Shown piece by piece: positions 1 to 6,711 of a DNA stretch of 18,958 bases. This DNA is from Micrococcales bacterium UBA2465. Lineage in GTDB: Bacteria > Actinomycetota > Actinomycetes > Actinomycetales > Microbacteriaceae. How positions within the stretch are numbered: position 1 is the stretch's first letter; every line of letters begins with the position of its first letter. The position numbers and the translations under genes were made by a program. The stretch lies in contig DDPP01000045.1 in assembly GCA_002342255.1 (NCBI GenBank), positions 1-18,958 on the forward strand, given 5' to 3'. The notes under the pieces were generated by a model that did no database searches, was not told the origin of the DNA, and saw only the letters and a program-made list of their open reading frames with translations.

Positions 1-19
1 CTTCGGGGAAGATAGTCAT
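1..19 (-). CDS. Possible first codons of rsmH (5' partial, runs off left edge)
   Basis: An ATG at 19-17 on the minus strand opens a frame reading MTIFPE before the window ends. It lies 32 bases downstream of the mraZ stop. In nearly all bacteria the gene after mraZ is rsmH (16S rRNA m4C1402 methyltransferase), whose products start with a short leader before an HxPVLL-like motif, so this is a plausible rsmH start. Only six codons are visible and no Shine-Dalgarno is obvious, so the call rests on gene order alone. Confidence 0.3.
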
Positions 20-51
20 AAGACAAATAGCTGGAGACCAGCAACTAGCAA

Positions 52-483
52 CTAAATTTGCCCCACCTCCCCTTCGCTGTAATTTGCAAATTCCTCTGAA
101 GTAGCAGCCATAAATTCGGCTCGCTTTTGTGGGTTCCAAATTTCAATGTGTTTACCCGCACCGGCAACAACTAGATCTTTGCCAAGTCCTGCCCACTCAC
201 GAAGACCCTGAGCGATCAGAATTCGACCCTGGCTATCCAGGGTTTGCTCATCGGCGTCACCAAAGTAATGGCGAGTAAGCCTTCTATATTCCTGAGTTCC
301 CACCACTACGTCTTTGGTCAACGCTTCTGCGCGACGTTCGTATTCGGCTCTAGTAATGACAACCACGCAGTTCTCTTGACCTTTAGTCAAAATGACGCCA
401 CCGACTAAACGATCACGGAATTTAGCCGGAAGAATCAGCCGGAATTTGTCATCAAGTTTGGGATAGCTAGTACCGATAAACAT
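52..483 (-). CDS. mraZ: Transcriptional regulator MraZ
   Basis: This is MraZ, a ring-forming AbrB-like DNA-binding protein that controls the division and cell-wall (dcw) operon and its own promoter. The 143-residue length is typical. It has the expected two SpoVT-AbrB-like halves, at about residues 5-47 and 76-119, each with the DxxxR signature (D11/R15 and D83/R87). The ATG start gives the family's usual short N-terminus (MFIGTSYPKLDDKFR), and a GAGAGG-like ribosome site lies about 11 bases upstream. It is the first gene of a minus-strand unit that continues off the left edge. Upstream there is a promoter overlaid by three GTGG repeats, so autoregulation is very likely. The stop codon lies in an exact tandem 7-base repeat (GCAACTA twice, plus-strand 41-54). 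Confidence 0.96.
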   Translation of the reverse strand: MFIGTSYPKLDDKFRLILPAKFRDRLVGGVILTKGQENCVVVITRAEYERRAEALTKDVVVGTQEYRRLTRHYFGDADEQTLDSQGRILIAQGLREWAGLGKDLVVAGAGKHIEIWNPQKRAEFMAATSEEFANYSEGEVGQI

Positions 484-520
484 CTGCTACCCATTTCCTC
501 TCTAGACCTTTGGTAGTCAT

Positions 521-546
521 CTCCACATTACACCACTTCCATCCAC
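521..546 (-). promoter_or_regulatory. MraZ operator: three GTGG boxes at 10-bp spacing
   Basis: Read on the minus strand, three hexamers GTGGAT (546-541), GTGGTG (536-531) and GTGGAG (526-521) are separated by exactly 4 nt, giving a period of 10 bp, one helical turn. Phased direct repeats of this kind upstream of mraZ are the known binding site of MraZ. They overlap the spacer and -10 of the candidate promoter, which fits repression by occlusion. The repeats are seen directly; binding is inferred from the family. Confidence 0.85.
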
Positions 547-556
547 AAATTGTCAA
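527..556 (-). promoter_or_regulatory. mraZ promoter (-35 TTGACA, -10 TGTAAT)
   Basis: The minus strand carries a consensus TTGACA at 556-551 and TGTAAT (5 of 6 consensus bases) at 532-527, with an 18-nt spacer. The expected transcription start is near 520, leaving a leader of about 35 nt before the mraZ ATG. It overlaps the MraZ boxes. It is the best sigma70-type promoter noticed in the window. Confidence 0.75.
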
Positions 557-663
557 ATTAAGCAATTATTGTTCTAGTTTGGCGTGTCTTGCCCAATTAA
601 ATCAAGGGTGAAAGAAGTGGAGGGAATTTAATATAAAACTAGAAAATTACGATAATTTGGATA

Positions 664-693
664 AAAAGAAGGCCCCAGATTGCTCTGGGGCCT
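664..693 (-). terminator. Intrinsic terminator of the DUF3040 gene
   Basis: A perfect 10-bp stem (AGGCCCCAGA at 670-679 with TCTGGGGCCT at 684-693) encloses a 4-nt loop. On the minus strand it is followed by TCTTTTT, a good U-tract. It begins 13 bases past the DUF3040 stop codon and separates that gene from the mraZ promoter. The plus-strand side has no U-tract, so termination is directional. It is the only strong hairpin-plus-U terminator I noticed in the window (no folding scan was run). Confidence 0.92.
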
Positions 694-706
694 AAAAACC
701 TAGTAA

Positions 707-1069
707 CTACTTGCCGTTATTTCGCTCATCCCAGAGCTTTTGCAGCAGGCTTTCCCTTGAATCCTTCGGCTTTTTTGAAGGTTGTCCGTTTTTGATGGCC
801 TTTGAGGACCAGTTTTGACTGACCAAATAGAGCCCAACAAGCATGAACAGGAATGCAAATACACCTAGCCAGATCTGGTGGCTAGAAGTGGAGAAAATCA
901 TGATGCCTAGTCCGAAAACGGCTAAAAGTGATCCAAGGACCAAGAGCAATGCATAATTGGCGGGGCGAGATGAAGCCTGTTCGGGCTTGCCCTTGGCTTT
1001 AGGCTTAGCCCCCGTTAGTTGTCGCTCAAGTTCTTCTAAAACTTGTCGTTCTTTGTCACTTAGACTCAC
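707..1069 (-). CDS. DUF3040 family membrane protein
   Basis: A 120-residue protein of the actinobacterial DUF3040 family, recognised from its N-terminus (MSLSDKERQVLEELERQL), which matches the family's usual opening. A lysine-rich linker (about 20-36) precedes two membrane segments (about 39-60 and 67-84) and a basic, soluble tail (86-120). Molecular function is unknown. The gene sits just upstream of mraZ, as in many actinobacteria, which suggests an envelope or division context without proving it. The start is GTG, with a strong GGAGG site 5-6 bases upstream. It is monocistronic as far as can be seen: an intrinsic terminator follows it, and it diverges from the prenyl synthase gene across 50 bp. 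A TAGCAT hexamer at 1091-1086 (minus strand) could be its -10, but no -35 is clear. Confidence 0.85.
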   Translation of the reverse strand: MSLSDKERQVLEELERQLTGAKPKAKGKPEQASSRPANYALLLVLGSLLAVFGLGIMIFSTSSHQIWLGVFAFLFMLVGLYLVSQNWSSKAIKNGQPSKKPKDSRESLLQKLWDERNNGK

Positions 1070-1107
1070 TGTCGCCTCCGCTTTAATGCTATTAGTTTCT
1101 GGGCAGT

Positions 1108-1122
1108 TAGGCTATTCCAGTG
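1108..1122 (+). promoter_or_regulatory. -10 element and leaderless GTG start of the prenyl synthase gene
   Basis: The sequence reads TAGGCT (1108-1113), six bases, then GTG (1120-1122). A -10 ending six bases before the start codon puts the transcription start at or next to the GTG. There is no Shine-Dalgarno sequence. This is the layout of leaderless mRNAs, which are common in actinobacteria. No convincing -35 is seen. The second codon is TTG, an alternative start, but it has no ribosome site either. Confidence 0.55.
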
Positions 1123-2226
1123 TTGAGTAAAGACGAGTTTCTAAGCCAGGTGCAGAACACTCTGGATGCCTTTTGTGACAAGCAAGAAGGTGATTTTGAA
1201 GCGATCTCACCTGATTTAGCCACTGTGGTGGAATACACCCGAAGCTTGTTGCAAGGCGGAAAACGATTCAGAGCACTCTTTTGCTATTACGCCTGGGCTA
1301 GTAGCCTAAAGGACACCCAAATCACTCAAGCAGATTTGCAAGGCATAGTTGGTATTGGTGCATCACTGGAGATGTTCCATGCAGCTGCTCTGGTGCATGA
1401 TGACCTTCTGGATCAATCTGATACTAGGCGTGGCGCTCCAGCGGTACACAAAAGATTCGAAACACTTCATCAGCAACGAAAGTACGCTGGCTCGAAAGAA
1501 CGTTTTGGTGTTGCGGGTTCAGTTCTAGTTGGAGATTTAATGCTCGGCTGGTCGAGTGAGATTTTTGGTCAAGCACTCCTGCACTCGAGGAACAAAACTG
1601 TTGAAGCTGCCTGTCGTGATGAATTCAGTTTGATGAGAGTTGAAGTCATGGCTGGACAGTATTTAGATGTGTTGGAAGAAAATGCAGCTAATACCAGAGA
1701 CATCCACGAAGCAGTAGTTAGAGCAGAAAAAGTAATTCTTTACAAGACGGCTAAATACAGCATTGAAGCGCCATTGAGAATTGGGGCAGCCTTTGCCGGG
1801 GCTGATCAATCTGAATTAGGTGTCTTCACTCAATTCGGAATTCCCCTGGGAATCGCATTCCAACTCAGGGACGATGTTCTCGGTGTATTTGGTGATCCAA
1901 GTGTCACTGGTAAACCTGCTGGCGATGACCTTAGAGAAGGTAAGCGAACAGTTTTGATAGGACTTACCAAAGAGTCATTAGCTGAGAGCTCACCTTCAAT
2001 GGTCACCACTGTGGAAGAACTTTTGACCAGTAGAGAACTTACCAACGAACAAATTGAATTCTTGCAAAAAGTCATCAAAGAATCTGGAGCGTTAGATAAA
2101 ACAGAACGCATGATGGCAGAGCTAGGCGATCGAGCTTTAGAGACCTTAGATCAAGCGGAGCTAGAAGAGTCTGCAAAGCAGATGCTACGAGCGTTATCGC
2201 TGAAAGTTATCCACCGCGACGCCTAA
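1120..2226 (+). CDS. Polyprenyl (geranylgeranyl-type) diphosphate synthase
   Basis: A trans-isoprenyl diphosphate synthase of 368 residues that adds isopentenyl diphosphate units to an allylic primer in the cytoplasm. Hallmarks are GGKRFR (46-51) for substrate binding, the first aspartate motif DDLLD (94-98) followed by RR (103-104), GQ (179-180), KT (209-210), and the second aspartate motif DDVLG (251-255) with a KPAGDD loop. Product length cannot be fixed from sequence; GGPP for carotenoid or quinone side chains, or a somewhat longer chain, is likely. From memory the M. tuberculosis counterpart is idsA2 (Rv2173), next to Rv2175c as here. Start is GTG at 1120 with no ribosome site (see leaderless promoter). 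The stop interlocks with that of the convergent neighbour (CTAA at 2223-2226). Confidence 0.92.
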   Translation: MLSKDEFLSQVQNTLDAFCDKQEGDFEAISPDLATVVEYTRSLLQGGKRFRALFCYYAWASSLKDTQITQADLQGIVGIGASLEMFHAAALVHDDLLDQSDTRRGAPAVHKRFETLHQQRKYAGSKERFGVAGSVLVGDLMLGWSSEIFGQALLHSRNKTVEAACRDEFSLMRVEVMAGQYLDVLEENAANTRDIHEAVVRAEKVILYKTAKYSIEAPLRIGAAFAGADQSELGVFTQFGIPLGIAFQLRDDVLGVFGDPSVTGKPAGDDLREGKRTVLIGLTKESLAESSPSMVTTVEELLTSRELTNEQIEFLQKVIKESGALDKTERMMAELGDRALETLDQAELEESAKQMLRALSLKVIHRDA

Positions 2227-2597
2227 AGAGCCAGCGACTGGGCGATCCTTCGAACTTCAGACTTTCTTCCAGCAATTAGGGATTCCATAGGAGTATTACC
2301 AAGAATTTCGTCTTTGGTATAAAGCCAATTGACAGCAGCTTCCAAACTGAAGCCTGCGTCAAGTAAAACTAATATTGTTCCCCTGATGGATGGAAGCGGT
2401 TCGCCGTTAACAATGTTTTCCGCTGGAATCTTCATCACACCTTCGCGCTTTACCCCGATGAGTTGATGCTCTTCTATATAGCGTCGAACTTTCCCAGGTT
2501 GAACACCAAGCAGAGTTGCCGCTTCAGTTATGTTTAGCCACTGGCTTACTTGATCTAAAGGATCTACCACAAGTAAAGATTGCCACACCGAAGCCAT
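2223..2597 (-). CDS. Rv2175c-family winged-helix DNA-binding protein
   Basis: A 124-residue homologue of M. tuberculosis Rv2175c. A MerR/excisionase-like winged helix spans about residues 21-65 (LNITEAATLLGVQPGKVRRY at its start), followed by the family's C-terminal helical part (70-124) with GFSLEAAVNWL, a TPMESL turn and AGRKSEVRRIAQSLAL. Rv2175c binds DNA and is phosphorylated on an N-terminal threonine by the kinase PknL encoded beside it. Here too a Ser/Thr kinase is encoded nearby, but the first 20 residues hold no threonine, only serines (3, 7 and 18). ATG start with AGGA placed only 1-2 bases upstream, so initiation may be leaderless or weak. Divergent from the LysM-kinase unit across 59 bp. 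Target genes are unknown. Confidence 0.88.
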   Translation of the reverse strand: MASVWQSLLVVDPLDQVSQWLNITEAATLLGVQPGKVRRYIEEHQLIGVKREGVMKIPAENIVNGEPLPSIRGTILVLLDAGFSLEAAVNWLYTKDEILGNTPMESLIAGRKSEVRRIAQSLAL

Positions 2598-2604
2598 ATC
2601 CTGC

Positions 2605-2633
2605 TATCTTGGCTAGCTTCGTGGCACGATAAT
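2605..2633 (+). promoter_or_regulatory. Candidate promoter of the LysM-kinase unit
   Basis: GATAAT at 2628-2633 is a good -10 (5 of 6), about 24 bases upstream of the LysM gene's ATG. The hexamer 17 bases further upstream, TATCTT (2605-2610), is a poor -35. A plausible start site near 2640 would give a leader of roughly 17 nt containing the AAGGA ribosome site. Moderate to low confidence. Confidence 0.4.
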
Positions 2634-2656
2634 TAAGCCCTGCCATTCAAGGAATT

Positions 2657-3544
2657 ATGAACTCTGGACCATCAAACCAAAAAAGCCCTAAGGTTCACAT
2701 CTACCTTCTCGGCGAAAGCCTGGCCGATCTCGCTTTACAGTATCAACTGAGCCTGGCGGAACTGCTGGAGGCTAACCAACTTACCCCTCAGAGCATCCTC
2801 TACCCTGGTCAAAAATTGATCATCCCAGAAACCGTTCAAGAACAAACAAGTGCACCGCTACCTCAGGAACATATTGTTGCTCTGGGAGAGTCGCTAATTT
2901 CCATTGCTACTAAATACGGACTGACGGTTGAAAGTTTGAGAGCTATGAACGACCTAGGTGAAAACGCCATGTTGTACCCAGGTACTTACTTGAGTTTGCA
3001 GGCCAAAACAAATCAACCTGAGTTTGACTCCAATCAAGCTCCAAAGCATTGCCTCGTTCACGGTTATCACAGGGTGAAACCAGGAGATCAACTAAATCGA
3101 ATAGCAGCGTTTCATGGCATCTCAACTCAAGCACTTTTGACAGCAAACAATTTGAGTTGGAATTCAGTGGTAGCAGCTGGTTCAAAACTGGTGATACCGA
3201 TTTCACATGATGTATTAACCTGTCCCAATTTGGTAGCACTAAGTGAAACTTCTATGTCAATTGCAAAGGACCTGGTTGCTAAAGCCAGTGAAAATGGTGT
3301 GACTGAGTATGGATCTGTCATCGCACTGTGTCTTGAAATGCAGCGCAGTGGTTTGCAACCAGAACTTGGCAATAAATCGTTACGCGATGAATTAATTGAC
3401 CGGCTTGCAAAATTAAACAACCAATACAAATCTGTATTGGAAACCCTTGAGCAAATAGGTTTTGAAAACTTCGCCGAAGGCGCATCGCTTTGGGAGCCTT
3501 CTGCGTGGGCATGGATACATCAGATAAGGTCGAATAGTGAGTAA
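2657..3544 (+). CDS. Triple LysM-domain protein without signal peptide
   Basis: A 295-residue protein with three LysM repeats at about 14-57, 72-115 and 138-181; each shows the GES/GDQL, middle-helix and PGxxLxIP pattern. LysM normally binds peptidoglycan or chitin GlcNAc outside the cell, yet the N-terminus (MNSGPSNQKSPKVHIYLLGE) has no hydrophobic export signal and no membrane segment follows, so localisation is unclear. Residues about 200-295 are predicted helical; VIALCLEMQRSGLQP (221-235) weakly recalls the helix around the catalytic Glu of actinobacterial lysozyme-like domains (AMQESGL), but the rest is not conserved, so an active enzyme is unlikely. ATG start with AAGGA 3 bases upstream. 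Its last codons overlap the kinase gene by 8 nt, implying co-translation and a shared role in wall sensing. Confidence 0.85.
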   Translation: MNSGPSNQKSPKVHIYLLGESLADLALQYQLSLAELLEANQLTPQSILYPGQKLIIPETVQEQTSAPLPQEHIVALGESLISIATKYGLTVESLRAMNDLGENAMLYPGTYLSLQAKTNQPEFDSNQAPKHCLVHGYHRVKPGDQLNRIAAFHGISTQALLTANNLSWNSVVAAGSKLVIPISHDVLTCPNLVALSETSMSIAKDLVAKASENGVTEYGSVIALCLEMQRSGLQPELGNKSLRDELIDRLAKLNNQYKSVLETLEQIGFENFAEGASLWEPSAWAWIHQIRSNSE

Positions 3545-5342
3545 TCTGATAGGCACTGAACTTGCTGGCCGTTACAAGGTCGAAGAACTTATCGCCCGTG
3601 GCGGTATGGCAACAGTGTATTCAGCAATAGATAAAAAACTTGAACGGTTAGTGGCAATAAAAGTTATTCACCCTCACTTATCTGAAAACCCAGTATTCCG
3701 AGACAAATTTTTCCGTGAAGCCAGAATGCTTGCCAAGGTAAATCACCCGAACCTAGTAAACATTTATGACCAAGGCGATGACAACGGAAATGCCTTCATT
3801 GTTTTAGAACTAGTAAAAGGTATAACTCTTCGTCAAGCTTTGAGTGATTTTGGTGCTCTGTCACCTGAACAAATCCGTCAGGTTAGCAAAGCTGTTCTGT
3901 CGGCACTGTCGCAGGCCCACGAAAATGGAATTGTTCATCGCGATTTGAAACCTGAAAACATATTGCTAGCTGACGATGGACGAATCAAGGTAACCGATTT
4001 TGGCCTAGCTCGTGAGCTAACTGCCGACACCGATACTGGATCACTGGTTGGCACAGTTGCCTACTTAGCCCCCGAAGTCATCCGCCGAGGTAAAACAGAA
4101 GCTACCAGTGATGTTTACAGTTTTGGCATCATGGTATTCGAGATGCTGACCGGTCAACAACCCTTCAAAGGCGAAGACCCCATGCAAGTAGCCTTCCGTC
4201 ACACCGCTGAGCGAGTGCCATCGGCTAAGTCCTTGAACCCAACTGCTAACCACAGGCTAGATGAACTGATGCTCTGGTGCACAGAACCGCTACCAATCAA
4301 CCGGCCACAAAATGCTGCTGAAGTTCTAGAAAAATTAGCCTCAAGTGAGGAATCATTTCCAAACACTTCAGCAACCATCATCATGCCAGAGGATATTAAT
4401 TTCACCGAAGTGATTGCAGACTTACCAGAGCAAGAAGAACCGTTCCAAAAGCACGGCTCAAAACTTGTTGCGTTGCGCTGGTTCATTGGCAGCGTGCTTG
4501 CTCTTACCCTCGGTTCTTATTCAGGTTGGTATTTCAGCGCCGGCCCTGGGGCTCTAGTATCGGTTCCTAACCTGGTCGATCAGACCCAAGCACAGGCCAC
4601 CGAAAGCCTTAGTTCAATTACCGACAAGGTTTCTATCAGAAAAGTATTCAGCGACAGCTTCAGCAAAGGCATTGTAATTGGAAGTGAACCCACTGCCGGA
4701 GTATTGGTGGCTAAGGGCTCTGCCTTGACGCTGCTTATTTCAAAGGGCAAAGAATTTGTTGCTGTGCCTGACCTGATTGGCAAAGACTTGGTGACTGCCA
4801 GTGCTCTAGTAATTTCAGCTAGATTGCGAGTTGGCCAAGTAACCGAATGGTTCAACTCCGATTATCCTGTCGGAGCGGTTTATTCATATTCCGGAATTTC
4901 TGGAACCAAACTTGCGGTGAGTAGTCCAGTTGACTTGAAAATATCCTTAGGTGCAATTCCTCTAGTCAAAGGATTGCAAAAGGATGTTGCCAAAGCGGCT
5001 TTGGAGGCCGCCGGTTTGCAGGTTAGAACAATCGAATACAAGTTCTCAACTAGTTACGCCAAGAACGAAGTCACAGAAATCATTCCAGACGAAACTGATG
5101 TTGGCAAAGGTTCATCCTTGAAATTAATTGTCAGTAAAGGTCCAGCCACGGTAAAAATGCCAGCCGTGAAAGGTGAAACAATTTTGGCGGCTAAATCTCT
5201 TCTTGAATCACTCGGACTCAAAGTCATTATCGACACAAAATGGTTGACTAAGGATTACGGAATAAAAAGAGTGACCGGGGTTTCGGAAGCGGTTGGAGCA
5301 ACTCTAAAGGTTGGCCAATCGGTGACTATTCGCTCTCGCTAG
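3537..5342 (+). CDS. Membrane Ser/Thr protein kinase with four PASTA domains
   Basis: A 601-residue eukaryotic-type kinase of the PknB/StkP class. The catalytic domain (about 11-270) is intact: glycine loop ARGGMATVYS (20-29), Lys42, helix-C Glu61, HRDLKPEN (134-141), DFG (154-156), APE (178-180) and Arg256. An activation loop with TDTGSLVGT (165-173) offers autophosphorylation threonines. One membrane segment (about 312-334) leads to four extracellular PASTA repeats (about 341-405, 407-472, 473-536, 539-601), which in this family bind muropeptides or lipid II. Its position beside the Rv2175c homologue matches M. tuberculosis pknL, which lacks PASTA repeats; this protein has PknB architecture at the pknL locus, so no symbol is given. 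GTG start with AAGG upstream, overlapping the LysM gene by 8 nt. Its stop interlocks with that of the DAHP synthase gene (CTAG). Confidence 0.95.
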   Translation: MSNLIGTELAGRYKVEELIARGGMATVYSAIDKKLERLVAIKVIHPHLSENPVFRDKFFREARMLAKVNHPNLVNIYDQGDDNGNAFIVLELVKGITLRQALSDFGALSPEQIRQVSKAVLSALSQAHENGIVHRDLKPENILLADDGRIKVTDFGLARELTADTDTGSLVGTVAYLAPEVIRRGKTEATSDVYSFGIMVFEMLTGQQPFKGEDPMQVAFRHTAERVPSAKSLNPTANHRLDELMLWCTEPLPINRPQNAAEVLEKLASSEESFPNTSATIIMPEDINFTEVIADLPEQEEPFQKHGSKLVALRWFIGSVLALTLGSYSGWYFSAGPGALVSVPNLVDQTQAQATESLSSITDKVSIRKVFSDSFSKGIVIGSEPTAGVLVAKGSALTLLISKGKEFVAVPDLIGKDLVTASALVISARLRVGQVTEWFNSDYPVGAVYSYSGISGTKLAVSSPVDLKISLGAIPLVKGLQKDVAKAALEAAGLQVRTIEYKFSTSYAKNEVTEIIPDETDVGKGSSLKLIVSKGPATVKMPAVKGETILAAKSLLESLGLKVIIDTKWLTKDYGIKRVTGVSEAVGATLKVGQSVTIRSR

Positions 5343-6709
5343 TTGGAAGCGGCAATCTCTTCGGCAACCAGAAAAGCTAACTCTAATGATTGAGTGTGAT
5401 TCAGTCTTGGATCACAAAGACTTTCATACCTAGCCTCAAGTGCCTTCTCATCAATTAGTTCAGAACCACCCAAGCATTCTGTGACATCATCACCGGTCAA
5501 CTCGACATGCACTCCCCCGGGGAATGTGCCGAGGGCTCGATGAACCTCAAAGAAACCACTTACTTCATTCATCACATCGCCAAAGTATCTTGACTTGTAA
5601 CCATTTTTTGTGGTGAAGCCATTGCCATGCATAGGGTCAGTAATCCAAAGCGGTGTTGCACCTTCTGACTTTACTGCCGTCACTAGCTTGGGCAACTCTT
5701 CCCGAATCCTTCTTGCACCCATCCGGCTAATGAAGGTTAGGCGGCCTGGTTCTCGCTGCGGGTCAAGTTTTTCAAGTAATGCCAGGATGTCTTCAACTTT
5801 TGTGTCTGGACCAATTTTTACACCAATTGGATTAGTTACCTTGGAGAAGAATTCAACGTGTGCGCCGTCGAGTTGCCTTGTCCGTTCACCTATCCAGATG
5901 AAATGCCCACTGGTGTCATAAATTTTTCCAGTGTTTAAATCCAACCTGGTTAGTGGACGCTCGTAATCAAACAGCAAGCCTTCATGGCTGGTATAAAACT
6001 CCGTGGTCTTTAGCTCAGTGAAATCCGCGCCACAGGCAGCCATGAACTTAATTGCCAGGTCGATGTCTTTGGCAAGCTCTTCATACTTAATGTTGGCTGT
6101 GCTAATTGCAAAACCCTTATTCCATTCATGAACGGATCGCAAATCTGCCAAACCACCCATGGTAAATGCTCGGATCAAATTAAGTGTCGATGCCGAGGTA
6201 TGGTAAGCCTGAACCAAACGGCTTGGGTCAGGGGTTCTAGATTCTGCGGTGAAGTCGTAGCCATTGACTGCATCTCCGCGATATGCATCCAGAGTCAGGT
6301 CAGCTCTGGTTTCTTTATCCGAGGATCGAGGCTTGCCAAACTGCCCAGCCATTCTGCCCATTTTGATAATCGGCATCGAAGCGCCGTAAGTCAGCACCAC
6401 TGCCATCTGCAGCAAGGTCTTTACTCTGGCTCGAATTCGATCTGCAGTTGCATCAGCGAATGTTTCAGCGCAGTCGCCTCCTTGCAGCAAGAATGCTTTG
6501 CCTGCTGCAGCCTGAGCTAAACGTTGCTTCAAAATATCTACTTCACCGGCAAATACCAGAGGCGGTAACCCTGCCAGAGTTTTTCTTGCTTGAGCCAATG
6601 CGTTTTGGTCTGGCCAAGTTGGTTGCTGCAGTGCTGTTAGATTCTTGAAGTTGTCCAAACCTTGGATTAGTTCTTGGTCTTCTGCGAATTCTGGATTGAT
6701 TAGAGACAC
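5339..6709 (-). CDS. aroG: Class II 3-deoxy-7-phosphoheptulonate (DAHP) synthase
   Basis: The first shikimate-pathway enzyme: it condenses phosphoenolpyruvate and erythrose 4-phosphate to DAHP. At 456 residues it matches the class II (plant/mycobacterial) form, not the shorter class I AroF/G/H of E. coli. Expected metal ligands are visible at C80 (GGDCAETF), H361 (DPMHGNGF), E403 (VHVELTG) and D433 (LCDPRLN), and the RARVKTLLQM and GRMAGQFGKPRS motifs are present. The class-specific N-terminal region used for allosteric control is retained, so inhibition by aromatic amino acids is likely. The start is GTG, with AAGG 7 bases upstream. It follows the acyltransferase stop by only 2 nt, so it ends a three-gene minus-strand unit (glucokinase, acyltransferase, DAHP synthase). 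The symbol follows the mycobacterial name (Rv2178c). The stop interlocks with that of the kinase gene. Confidence 0.96.
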   Translation of the reverse strand: MSLINPEFAEDQELIQGLDNFKNLTALQQPTWPDQNALAQARKTLAGLPPLVFAGEVDILKQRLAQAAAGKAFLLQGGDCAETFADATADRIRARVKTLLQMAVVLTYGASMPIIKMGRMAGQFGKPRSSDKETRADLTLDAYRGDAVNGYDFTAESRTPDPSRLVQAYHTSASTLNLIRAFTMGGLADLRSVHEWNKGFAISTANIKYEELAKDIDLAIKFMAACGADFTELKTTEFYTSHEGLLFDYERPLTRLDLNTGKIYDTSGHFIWIGERTRQLDGAHVEFFSKVTNPIGVKIGPDTKVEDILALLEKLDPQREPGRLTFISRMGARRIREELPKLVTAVKSEGATPLWITDPMHGNGFTTKNGYKSRYFGDVMNEVSGFFEVHRALGTFPGGVHVELTGDDVTECLGGSELIDEKALEARYESLCDPRLNHTQSLELAFLVAEEIAASN

Positions 6710-6711
6710 TG

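Noticed and set aside
41..54. Exact tandem repeat of GCAACTA
   Set aside because: Only two copies; it overlaps the mraZ stop and shows no sign of function beyond local slippage.
2207..2215. DnaA-box-like TTATCCACC
   Set aside because: Single, one mismatch, and inside the coding sequence for KVIHRD; no cluster of boxes, so not an origin.
5610..6648. Open frames on the strand opposite the DAHP synthase gene
   Set aside because: They lie wholly antisense to a well-supported enzyme gene, their translations are unlike any family, and no ribosome sites stand out.
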